From positions 1-5,185 of the forward strand of contig JASJYE010000207.1 in NCBI GenBank assembly GCA_030123645.1: DNA of 5,185 bases, in the 5' to 3' direction. The notes beneath the pieces were generated by a model, which made no database searches, was not told the origin of the DNA, and saw nothing but the letters and a program-made list of their open reading frames with translations. The stretch's first letter is position 1. Each line of letters begins with the position of its first letter. The translations under genes and the position numbers were made by a program. Of the stretch, positions 1 through 5,185 are shown one piece after another. Source of the DNA: Candidatus Hydrogenedentota bacterium. Its GTDB lineage: Bacteria; Hydrogenedentota; Hydrogenedentia; Hydrogenedentales; GCA-2746185.

Positions 1-24
1 AAGCGCCGCGGCTATTGCGGCGCT
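1..24 (-). terminator. Probable rpsA transcription terminator hairpin, cut by the window edge
   Basis: An 8-bp perfect GC-rich stem pairs bases 2-9 (AGCGCCGC) with 17-24 (GCGGCGCT) around a 7-base loop. It starts 28 bases past the rpsA stop codon, in the position expected of an intrinsic terminator for the minus-strand transcript. The U-tract that would confirm it would lie left of base 1, outside the window; only one T (minus strand) is visible. The hairpin is seen directly; its role as a terminator is inferred. Confidence 0.55.
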
Positions 25-27
25 CCG

Positions 28-40
28 GGAGGTTGCTTTT
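28..40 (-). repeat. 3' copy of a near-repeat that flanks rpsA
   Basis: The plus strand reads GGAGGTTGCTTTT here. The same string with one extra C, GGAGGTTGCCTTTT, lies just upstream of the rpsA start codon at 2018-2031. On the rpsA mRNA both copies read AAAAG(G)CAACCTCC, one in the 3' trailer and one in the 5' leader. The match is seen directly. Whether it is functional or chance is unknown. Confidence 0.5.
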
Positions 41-51
41 CAGAGCAGGTC

Positions 52-2013
52 CTAGTGGTCGGAATCCTCGCTCTCCGGAGCCTCGGAGGGCTCTTCGGCT
101 TTTCCGACTTCGGCTTCTCCGGTTTGTTTGACCGGCTCGCCGTCGGCTCCGGAAGCCTCTTGTTCTTGCTGGGCCGCGTCGGCTTCAGTTTCCTCCGGGC
201 CCCTCACGGAAGCCATCAACTCGTTCGCGGCGTCGGTGAAGGTACCGCCGGCGCCAAGCAGAGAGGCGGGCACCGAATCGCCAACGGCATCGCGAACGCT
301 TACGGCAGAATCGTCGCCGCTCTTGCTGTAGTCCTTGATGATCTCGGCCTGCGCGTTTTTCTTGTAGGCGCGAATGCTAAGGCCGATCTTGCGGTCTGCG
401 GGGTCGATACTGATGACTCGTGCAGTGACTTTATCCCCAATCGAGAGGACGTCCTCGGGCTTTTCGATATTGTCCTCGCTGATTTCGCTCACGTGGATCA
501 GGCCTTCGACGCCGCCTTCGAGGCGGGCGAAGGCGCCGAAAGAGACGAGCTTGGCGATTTCCACTTCGACGTCGGAATTTATTTGAATCGATTTGCTGAT
601 CTTGTCCCACGGGTCTTCATCGAGCTGCTTAAGGCCAACGCCGATTTTCTCGTGCGCCGGATCGATATTCAGGATCTTGACATCAATTTCTTGACCTTTT
701 TCGAGGAGTTCGGAGGGATGGTTCACTTTTTGTGTCCAGGAGAGGTCGCTGACATGGAGGAGCCCGTCGATTCCTTCTTCAATCTGAACGAAGGCGCCGT
801 AGTCGGCGATATTTCGCACGGTCCCTTTGACGACGCTGCCCACGGGATATTTGGACTCGATCTCCATCCACGGGTTGGGCTGCGTCTGCTTGACTCCGAG
901 TGCGATTTTTTCCTCGTCGGGCGAGACGCTGAGGATCATGACATCAACGTCCTCTTCGATGCCGACGATTTCACTGGGGTGGCGGACGCGCCGCGTCCAG
1001 CTCATTTCGCTGACGTGGACCATTCCCTCGATGCCCTCTTCCAACTGAATGAAGGCGCCATAGTCGGTCATGCTGACTACCTTGCCTCGAACGACCGTGC
1101 CGACGGGATAGCGCTTCTCGACAAAGGTCCATGGGTTTTCGGTTGTTTGCTTGAGCCCGAGGCTGATACGTTCGGATTGCGGATCGAAATTGAGGACCAT
1201 CACTTCGACGTGCTCGCCGACGGAGACGGCTTGCGAGGGATGCTTGACGCGTCCCCAAGACATATCGGTGACGTGAAGCAGGCCGTCGATACCTCCCACG
1301 TCGATGAAGGCGCCGAAGTCAGTGATGTTTTTGACTTCGCCTGGGATGATCTTGCCGATCTCGATGGTGTCTAGGAGTCGCTGTTTTTCACCCGCCCGCT
1401 GTTCTTCGAGGAGTTTGCGCCGGCTGACTACAACGTTTCTGCGGCGTTTGGTGAGCTTGATGATCTTGAGCTCCATGGACTGGCCGATGTAGCGATCGAG
1501 ATCGCCGGTGGGCCGCCATGTGAGCTGGCTGGCCGGCATGAAGGCGTCAATGCCGATGTCGACTTTGAGGCCGCCTTTGACCCGGCGCACGATTTTGCCT
1601 TCGATGGTGCCGTCGGCTTCGTAGATCTCCTGGATGTGTGCCCAGTTCTTAATCCTGTCGGCCTTGAGCTTCGAGAGGACGGGCATGCCCTGGTCGTCTT
1701 CGGGCGCTTCGATGTAAATGTCGAACTGATCGCCGACTTTGAGCTCCTCGGACGCGGGGAACTCGTGGGTGTCGATGACGCCTTCGCTCTTGTAGCCGAT
1801 GTCGACCAGTACGCGGTCCGGGGAAACGTCCACGATGGTCCCTCTTACGACTTCGCCTTCGCGAAAGTCCTGCATCGTGGCGGCGTAGAGGGCCTCGAGA
1901 TCGGATGGGCCCATTTCCTCGTCGCTGCCGAGGTCAAAGGCCTTCTCGAAAATACTGGTGTCGGGCGGGGAAGCCTTCGCGGCCTCCGAGGGGGAGGGGA
2001 TTTCGTCGGTCAT
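52..2013 (-). CDS. rpsA: 30S ribosomal protein S1
   Basis: S1 binds mRNA on the 30S subunit and helps load and unfold it at initiation, especially for messages with weak Shine-Dalgarno sequences. The 653-residue product has six S1 (OB-fold) repeats at about 50-119, 132-199, 216-288, 302-375, 389-462 and 476-546. Repeats 3-5 carry the classic core (for example DFGAFIDVGGIDGLLHVTD), and repeat 2 has the S1-typical VKGGLKVDIG, FMPASQL and SRRKLLEEQR. The E. coli protein is 557 residues; the extra length here is an N-terminal arm of about 50 residues and a tail of about 107 residues that turns Glu/Ala-rich and acidic. I chose the ATG at 2013 (MTDEI...), giving an acidic N-terminus. The frame stays open upstream to a TTG at 2121, but that extension is Pro/Arg-rich, not S1-like, and overlaps the likely promoter. 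No Shine-Dalgarno precedes the ATG. The stop is TAG. The gene is divergent from the haem operon and appears monocistronic within view. Confidence 0.97.
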   Translation of the reverse strand: MTDEIPSPSEAAKASPPDTSIFEKAFDLGSDEEMGPSDLEALYAATMQDFREGEVVRGTIVDVSPDRVLVDIGYKSEGVIDTHEFPASEELKVGDQFDIYIEAPEDDQGMPVLSKLKADRIKNWAHIQEIYEADGTIEGKIVRRVKGGLKVDIGIDAFMPASQLTWRPTGDLDRYIGQSMELKIIKLTKRRRNVVVSRRKLLEEQRAGEKQRLLDTIEIGKIIPGEVKNITDFGAFIDVGGIDGLLHVTDMSWGRVKHPSQAVSVGEHVEVMVLNFDPQSERISLGLKQTTENPWTFVEKRYPVGTVVRGKVVSMTDYGAFIQLEEGIEGMVHVSEMSWTRRVRHPSEIVGIEEDVDVMILSVSPDEEKIALGVKQTQPNPWMEIESKYPVGSVVKGTVRNIADYGAFVQIEEGIDGLLHVSDLSWTQKVNHPSELLEKGQEIDVKILNIDPAHEKIGVGLKQLDEDPWDKISKSIQINSDVEVEIAKLVSFGAFARLEGGVEGLIHVSEISEDNIEKPEDVLSIGDKVTARVISIDPADRKIGLSIRAYKKNAQAEIIKDYSKSGDDSAVSVRDAVGDSVPASLLGAGGTFTDAANELMASVRGPEETEADAAQQEQEASGADGEPVKQTGEAEVGKAEEPSEAPESEDSDH

Positions 2014-2017
2014 GGGA

Positions 2018-2031
2018 GGAGGTTGCCTTTT
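2018..2031 (-). repeat. 5' copy of a near-repeat that flanks rpsA
   Basis: GGAGGTTGCCTTTT on the plus strand, matching GGAGGTTGCTTTT at 28-40 except for one extra C. On the mRNA this copy includes the anti-Shine-Dalgarno-like ACCTCC next to the rpsA start codon. Confidence 0.5.
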
Positions 2032-2053
2032 GGTTACATCACAACTGGTTACA
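2031..2053 (-). repeat. Direct repeat TGTAACCA in the rpsA leader
   Basis: The 8-mer TGGTTACA (TGTAACCA in the mRNA) occurs at 2031-2038 and 2046-2053, 15 bases apart start to start, between the leader hairpin and the start codon. It may be a protein-binding repeat in RNA or DNA, or chance. Only the repeat itself is seen. Confidence 0.45.
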
Positions 2054-2066
2054 GGGACAAGCAATC

Positions 2067-2083
2067 GGCGCCACATTGGCGCC
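2067..2083 (-). promoter_or_regulatory. Perfect hairpin at the 5' end of the rpsA leader
   Basis: GGCGCCA (2067-2073) and TGGCGCC (2077-2083) form a perfect 7-bp GC-rich stem with a 3-base loop. It begins about two bases after the predicted transcription start, so the mRNA would open with this hairpin. Such 5' hairpins can protect mRNA from decay; in rpsA leaders, hairpins are also part of S1 feedback control. The stem is seen; the role is inferred. Confidence 0.5.
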
Positions 2084-2091
2084 CGCAAAGG

Positions 2092-2121
2092 AGCATAGCA
2101 GGTGGGCGCGGAAAAGTCCAA
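2092..2121 (-). promoter_or_regulatory. Candidate sigma70 promoter of rpsA (extended -10)
   Basis: On the minus strand, TTGGAC (2116-2121, -35-like) is followed after 18 bases by TATGCT (2092-2097), with TG one base upstream of it, giving TGCTATGCT, an extended -10. The -35 matches the consensus at 3 of 6 positions and the -10 at 4 of 6. The predicted start near 2085 gives a leader of about 72 bases. No better promoter is obvious for rpsA within the gap. Confidence 0.5.
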
Positions 2122-2319
2122 GATGACAGGCCTTTTCCGTGGGTCCGTCCCCGTCGGCGGTCCCCAAAAACGTCTCTAGCCGGAGAAGTTATCTTGTAGG
2201 CTGCGGTTTCACCTTTCGTACGGCCAAAGGTGCAGCTCGGTCCAGCCGCCGGAGCTGGAATCACCGACGGGGCGCTCGATGGGAATTGGCCTGTTATGTA
2301 TTGAGGCCTCAGAGTCGTC
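2122..2319. other. Non-coding intergenic segment with several inverted repeats
   Basis: This part of the divergent gap has no credible gene. It contains a 7-bp stem, CACCTTT (2210-2216) with AAAGGTG (2226-2232). A second hairpin follows: TCCAGC (2241-2246) pairs with GCTGGA (2254-2259), or its inner five base pairs combine with an outer stem TCGGT (2237-2241)/ACCGA (2263-2267). A longer-range pair is GGCCAA (2222-2227) with TTGGCC (2286-2291), which encloses the second hairpin but competes with the first. None is followed by a T-run, so none looks like a terminator. I could not fold the segment into a tRNA. It could hold operator sites for either divergent promoter or a structured RNA; no known riboswitch signature was recognised. 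Confidence 0.4.
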
Positions 2320-2325
2320 TATAAT
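2320..2325 (+). promoter_or_regulatory. Candidate -10 box of the ccsA-hemA-hemC promoter
   Basis: A perfect TATAAT lies 100 bases upstream of the ccsA-like start codon, in a locally AT-rich patch. The best -35 candidate, TTGAGG at 2301-2306, is only 13 bases away, too close for standard sigma70 spacing; at 16-18 bases there is nothing close to TTGACA. The promoter may therefore need an activator, or use a different sigma factor. Transcription would start near 2332, leaving a leader of about 94 bases. Confidence 0.5.
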
Positions 2326-2412
2326 TACGACAGCTATACCGCGGCGTTTACCACGACAAGGCTGAGGGCGGCTGCGACGGTTGGGCGCCGGGCCTTATTA
2401 AACTGCGGGGCC

Positions 2413-2418
2413 GAGGAG
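2413..2418 (+). promoter_or_regulatory. Ribosome binding site of the ccsA-like gene
   Basis: GAGGAG lies 7 bases before the ATG at 2426. This spacing favours the ATG over the in-frame TTG immediately before it at 2423. Confidence 0.8.
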
Positions 2419-2425
2419 TTTCTTG

Positions 2426-3277
2426 ATGCCTTTGGCGGCGGCGATTCCGTTTTATCTTGCGATGGCGTGTTATGTCGTGGCGGCCGGGCTGTCGTTGGCC
2501 TATGTGCGTGGGTCGGACGAGCGGGTGCTGTTTTTCGCGAAGCATCTGGCGGCGGCAGCGAATGTCGGGATTCTGCTCGTGTTTTTGTACCGCTGGTGGT
2601 CGTTCCGGCTGGTGCCGTTGACGGGAATGGTGGATTCGCTCAACCTCTTTTTGGTCTTGAGCACGGGCATCATATTGATGATCCAGCGGAACGAGAAGAT
2701 GAAGCCGCTGTTGGCCTTTTACCTTCCTGCGTTGGCGATCATCGCGATTGTGAACGCAGCGGTCGCGCCACGGTATTTGGGCGAGCCGCCGACAGCTTTG
2801 AAGGGCTTACCGCTGACGATTCATGTTGGACTCGTTTTCTTGGCCTTTGCGCTGTTTTTTGTGGCGAGCATGACGAGCCTTGGCTACGTGATTAAGGCGC
2901 GCGGGCTCAAAAGCCGTGTGACGACGGGCTTCGCGGCGACGAGGCTGCCGTCGTTGGAGCGACTGGACAACACGCTCTACCGGCTGATCGGCGTGGGGTA
3001 CCCGGCTTTTTTGGTGACGGCGGCATTAGGGCTGCTGTGGGCTTGGGCGGAGCGCGATCTCCTCGGAACGTACTGGTTCGTTGCACCCAAGATTCTGCTC
3101 TCGCTGGGGATGGTCGCGCTATATGCTGTGAGCTTTCATATGCGCCGCTTCGGCTTGTTGCGCGGCCCGAAACTGGCCTATTTGGTGTTTTTCGGTTTCA
3201 CGTTCTTGCTCGTGACCTATCTTGTCCTCGGTGTGCTGAAAATCGAGGGCTATACCTTTTTGGAGGCGACCACATGA
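2426..3277 (+). CDS. ccsA: CcsA/HemX-like cytochrome c assembly family membrane protein
   Basis: This 283-residue inner-membrane protein has about eight hydrophobic helices, at roughly 4-27, 34-55, 71-86, 94-113, 129-156, 185-208, 215-238 and 249-272. The overall pattern matches the CcsA/ResC/HemX family, which handles haem for cytochrome c maturation (CcsA) or modulates HemA level (HemX of Bacillus). Possible haem-ligand histidines are H40, H133 (start of helix 5) and H238 (end of helix 7, before a basic RR...RGPK loop as in CcsA). The Trp-rich periplasmic segment is weak: W205, W207 and W217 are present, but the usual WGxxWxWDxxE pattern is replaced by GTYWFVAPK. No CcsB/ResB partner is visible. 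It is the first gene of the operon, and its stop overlaps the hemA start (ATGA). The gene neighbourhood and the degenerate motif make a HemX-like role at least as likely as cytochrome c assembly. Family assignment is firm; exact function is not. Confidence 0.85.
   Translation: MPLAAAIPFYLAMACYVVAAGLSLAYVRGSDERVLFFAKHLAAAANVGILLVFLYRWWSFRLVPLTGMVDSLNLFLVLSTGIILMIQRNEKMKPLLAFYLPALAIIAIVNAAVAPRYLGEPPTALKGLPLTIHVGLVFLAFALFFVASMTSLGYVIKARGLKSRVTTGFAATRLPSLERLDNTLYRLIGVGYPAFLVTAALGLLWAWAERDLLGTYWFVAPKILLSLGMVALYAVSFHMRRFGLLRGPKLAYLVFFGFTFLLVTYLVLGVLKIEGYTFLEATT
3262..3266 (+). promoter_or_regulatory. Ribosome binding site of hemA, inside the upstream gene
   Basis: GGAGG ends 7 bases before the hemA ATG at 3274 and lies within the last codons of the CcsA-like gene. 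Together with the ATGA overlap it supports the start choice and translational coupling. Confidence 0.85.
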
Positions 3278-4548
3278 GATTGGTGGTCTCGGGCGTAAGC
3301 CATCACACGGGCGACGTAGAGTTGCGGGAACGTCTGGCGTTTTCCGAGGACTCCCTCCCGGAGGCCTTGTCGGCCCTGCGCAAACGGATCGCCGATGCGG
3401 GCACGGTCATTGTGAGCACTTGCAATCGCTCGGAGATCTACGTGAACCATGCCGGTGAGCCGGCGGATTTGCATCACGAGATCCGTGAATTTATCTGTGA
3501 CTGGCACGGCGTGTCCGAAGGGGAACTCGGCGAAGCGCTGTATGAGTATCACGACCGGGAGGCGATCGGGCATTTGTTCCGGGTCGCATCGAGTCTGGAC
3601 AGCATGGTGGTGGGGGAGGAACAGATCCTCGGGCAGGTGCATGACGCGTACATCACGGCCCACCGCGAGCAGGCGACGGACAAGGTAATGAACGTGCTGT
3701 TTCAGAAGGCATTCAGCGTTGCGAAGAAGGTCCGGTCGCAGACGCGAATCAGCGCAGGCAAGGTGTCGATCAGCTCGGTGGCCGTGGATCTGGCGGTGTC
3801 CATTTTCATGGATCTGTCGGGCGAGACGGTGCTGGTCATCGGCTCGGGCAAGATGGGCGAGCTGACACTGCAACACCTGGTGGACAAGGGTGTGGGTCAC
3901 GTGATCGTGGCGAACCGCAGCCTGGAGAAGGCAGAGGGGCTCGCGCGCACGTACAACGGGGAGGCCGTTGCCCTGGCGGATTTGGACGAGGTGCTGCCGC
4001 GTGCGGACATTGTCATCAGTTCGACGGGGGCGCCGGGCGTCGTGCTTGAGGCGGCGCAGATCCACAAGGCGCTCCGGCAGCGCTCACAAAAGCCGATGTT
4101 CCTGATCGATATCGCCGCGCCGCGCGACATCGATGCGATGGCGAACGAGATGGACAATGTATATCTGTACAACATTGACGACCTTCAGGAGGTGGCGGAC
4201 AAGAATATGGAGGCGCGGCGCGACGAGGTCGACCGTTGCCTGAAGCTGGTGGACGCGGGCACGGATCAATTCTGCAGGTGGCTGCGGACGCTTGCTGCGG
4301 AACCGACGATCGTGTCGCTGTCGAAAGAGCTTAACAAGGTGCGCGAGCGGGAGCTTGAAAAGACGCTGGCGCATTTGCCGAACCTCTCGGAAAAGGACCG
4401 TGAAGAGGTTGAATATCTAACCAAACGAATTGTAAACAACATTCTTCAGCGGCCGCTGACGCAGATTAAGCAGGAGGCCTATGACGAGGACCAGGTGGGG
4501 GTTCTGCAGATGGTGCGGCGGTTGTTCGGCTTGAAGGAGGGGACGTGA
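3274..4548 (+). CDS. hemA: Glutamyl-tRNA reductase
   Basis: HemA catalyses the NADPH-dependent reduction of glutamyl-tRNA(Glu) to glutamate-1-semialdehyde, the first committed step of the C5 route to haem and other tetrapyrroles, in the cytoplasm. The 424-residue product has the full family architecture. The N-terminal catalytic domain has SGVSHHT at 6-12 and STCNRSEIY at 48-56, with the nucleophilic cysteine at C50; H100 lies where the conserved catalytic histidine is expected. The family signature SLDSMVVGEEQILGQV is at 107-122. The NADP-binding Rossmann domain has VIGSGKMGE (188-196) and the conserved IDIAAPRDID (278-287). A helical dimerisation domain fills about 310-424, including the NNILQRPLTQIK stretch. 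Length is normal for the family, and nothing is missing. The start overlaps the upstream stop by 4 bases, and the stop overlaps the hemC GTG by 4 bases. A longer in-frame reading that begins inside the upstream gene is an artefact. Confidence 0.98.
   Translation: MRLVVSGVSHHTGDVELRERLAFSEDSLPEALSALRKRIADAGTVIVSTCNRSEIYVNHAGEPADLHHEIREFICDWHGVSEGELGEALYEYHDREAIGHLFRVASSLDSMVVGEEQILGQVHDAYITAHREQATDKVMNVLFQKAFSVAKKVRSQTRISAGKVSISSVAVDLAVSIFMDLSGETVLVIGSGKMGELTLQHLVDKGVGHVIVANRSLEKAEGLARTYNGEAVALADLDEVLPRADIVISSTGAPGVVLEAAQIHKALRQRSQKPMFLIDIAAPRDIDAMANEMDNVYLYNIDDLQEVADKNMEARRDEVDRCLKLVDAGTDQFCRWLRTLAAEPTIVSLSKELNKVRERELEKTLAHLPNLSEKDREEVEYLTKRIVNNILQRPLTQIKQEAYDEDQVGVLQMVRRLFGLKEGT
4534..4540 (+). 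promoter_or_regulatory. Ribosome binding site of hemC, inside hemA
   Basis: AAGGAGG lies 4 bases before the GTG at 4545 and supports this unusual start codon. Spacing is slightly short but usable, and the next bases (GGG) allow shifted pairing. It sits within the last hemA codons. Confidence 0.8.
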
Positions 4549-5185
4549 GGCCCGCCGTTACGATCGGGTCTCGGGGGAGCAAGCTTGCGCTGACGCAGAC
4601 GGGGCAGGTTGCGGACTTGCTCAGGGCCGCATCTCCCGGCATCGTCGTAACAATAGAGACGATCTCCACGACGGGCGATCGCGTGCTCGACAAACCGCTC
4701 GCGGCTATTGGCGGTAAGGGCTTGTTCACGGCGGAATTGGAGTCGGCGCTTCGGGACGGGTCAATCGACCTGGCCGTGCACAGTTTGAAGGACCTGCCGA
4801 CGGAGGAGCCCGAGGCGCTGTGCTTGGGCGCGGTACCCGCGCGGGCGACGCCGAATGACGCGCTGGTCTGCGCGAAGTGGGCCTGCCTGGAAGACTTACC
4901 GGACGGTGCGCGGGTCGGCACGTCGAGTCTGCGGCGCAGGGCGCAACTGCTGGCGCGCAAGCCCGGGCTCGTTGTGGTGGATATTCGCGGGAACGTCGAT
5001 ACGCGCATCGCCAAAGTGCTCGACAAGAAAGAAATGGACGCCGCAATCCTCGCGTGTGCAGGGCTGGAACGGATCGGGCGGAGGGATGCGATCGCCGAGG
5101 TCTTGCCGGTGGATGTTATGCTGCCCGCGCCGGGTCAGGGCGCGCTGGGCATTCAGGCGCGCGCGGATGACGACGAGTTGCTGGC
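4545..5185 (+). CDS. hemC: Hydroxymethylbilane synthase (porphobilinogen deaminase), 3' end missing
   Basis: HemC condenses four porphobilinogen molecules into the linear tetrapyrrole hydroxymethylbilane in the cytoplasm. The visible 213 codons of roughly 310 run off the right edge with no stop. Family motifs appear in order: IGSRGSKLALTQ (7-18), KGLFTAELE (58-66), AVHSLKDLPT (77-86) with the catalytic aspartate equivalent D83, VGTSSLRRRAQL (124-135) with cofactor/substrate-binding arginines, IRGNVDTR (147-154), ILACAGLERI (168-177) and LPAPGQGALGIQAR (193-206). The cysteine that anchors the dipyrromethane cofactor lies beyond the window. The start is GTG, overlapping the hemA TGA as GTGA; the reading begins MRPAVTIGSR, the normal N-terminus of the family, so GTG is well supported. 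The tight overlap implies coupling to hemA. Confidence 0.97.
   Translation, partial: MRPAVTIGSRGSKLALTQTGQVADLLRAASPGIVVTIETISTTGDRVLDKPLAAIGGKGLFTAELESALRDGSIDLAVHSLKDLPTEEPEALCLGAVPARATPNDALVCAKWACLEDLPDGARVGTSSLRRRAQLLARKPGLVVVDIRGNVDTRIAKVLDKKEMDAAILACAGLERIGRRDAIAEVLPVDVMLPAPGQGALGIQARADDDELL

Larger units (their letters stand above)
2014..2085 (-). promoter_or_regulatory. rpsA 5' leader without Shine-Dalgarno, possible S1 autoregulatory region
   Basis: From the predicted transcription start near 2085 to the ATG, the leader is about 72 bases. In mRNA order it holds a 7-bp hairpin, two copies of TGTAACCA, then AAAAGGCAACCTCCTCCC directly before ATG. There is no GGAGG-type site; instead ACCTCCT (2017-2023), identical to the conserved anti-Shine-Dalgarno at the 3' end of 16S rRNA, sits 3 bases before the start codon. 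In E. coli, rpsA also lacks a strong Shine-Dalgarno and its leader is the target of S1 feedback repression. By analogy this leader may be autoregulated, but the E. coli three-hairpin fold is not evident here. Confidence 0.5.

Noticed and set aside
55..1374. A 439-codon open frame on the plus strand, opposite rpsA
   Set aside because: It is in exact codon register with rpsA on the other strand. It stays open because rpsA avoids TTA, CTA and TCA codons there. Its translation has no recognisable family, while rpsA is unmistakable.
2014..2121. N-terminal extension of rpsA to the TTG at 2121 or the ATG at 2076
   Set aside because: No ribosome binding site, sequence not S1-like, and it would place the start codon on top of the likely -35/-10 promoter and the leader hairpin.
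2049..2264. Small open frames in the divergent gap (both strands)
   Set aside because: Short, with no ribosome binding site and Arg/Gly/Pro-rich translations; they overlap promoter and hairpin signals.
2200..2295. tRNA or riboswitch in the structured gap
   Set aside because: The stems do not assemble into a cloverleaf with a T-loop or anticodon arm, and no known riboswitch core motif was recognised by eye.
2286..2303. Possible sigma54 promoter (TTGGC ... TTG) before the haem operon
   Set aside because: The spacing and the -12 GC dinucleotide do not match the sigma54 consensus, and a perfect sigma70 TATAAT lies just downstream.
3037..3273. Extended hemA start inside the CcsA-like gene
   Set aside because: The 79 extra residues are an out-of-frame reading of the upstream gene; the ATG at 3274 has a good ribosome binding site and gives the family-typical N-terminus.
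3250..4065. A 271-codon open frame antisense to hemA
   Set aside because: Arg/His/Leu-rich composition typical of the reverse strand of GC-rich genes; it lies across the well-supported hemA.
4466..5026. Minus-strand open frames of 186 and 106 codons opposite hemC
   Set aside because: Ser/Pro/Arg-rich low-complexity translations with no known family; hemC motifs are continuous on the plus strand here.

Overview
The window carries conserved bacterial housekeeping genes in a divergent layout: ribosomal protein S1 (rpsA) on the minus strand, and the start of a tetrapyrrole (haem) biosynthesis operon, ccsA/hemX-like – hemA – hemC, on the plus strand. A gap of about 410 bases separates the two divergent start codons. 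The DNA is moderately GC-rich. A glutamyl-tRNA reductase shows that the organism makes 5-aminolevulinate by the C5 pathway. A CcsA/HemX-type membrane protein directly upstream of hemA and hemC resembles the arrangement in Deltaproteobacteria and several uncultured Gram-negative phyla. In Bacillus-type Firmicutes hemX follows hemA instead. A six-domain S1 of about 650 residues also fits a Gram-negative-type bacterium. I cannot fix the phylum from this window.

Layout. Bases 1-51 hold the 3' end region of the rpsA transcript, with a strong GC hairpin at the very edge that is probably its terminator. Bases 52-2013 are rpsA. Bases 2014-2425 are non-coding. The rpsA half of this gap has a candidate extended -10 promoter, a 5' hairpin, a repeated 8-mer, and an unusual start region that carries an anti-Shine-Dalgarno-like ACCTCCT instead of a ribosome binding site. 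The middle has several inverted repeats of unknown role. The other half has a perfect TATAAT that probably serves the haem operon. Bases 2426-3277 encode an eight-helix CcsA/HemX-like membrane protein, 3274-4548 hemA, and 4545 to the right edge hemC, which is cut off.

The three plus-strand genes overlap by 4 bases each (ATGA, then GTGA), and each has a good Shine-Dalgarno sequence, so they are almost certainly co-transcribed and translationally coupled. HemA reduces glutamyl-tRNA to glutamate-1-semialdehyde, and HemC joins four porphobilinogens into hydroxymethylbilane. The membrane protein is either a haem/cytochrome c assembly factor or a HemX-type modulator of HemA. I see no mobile element, CRISPR array, tRNA or rRNA, and no sign of a new multi-gene system. 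The points most worth a second look are the rpsA leader, a near-repeat on both sides of rpsA, and the degenerate Trp-rich motif of the CcsA-like protein.
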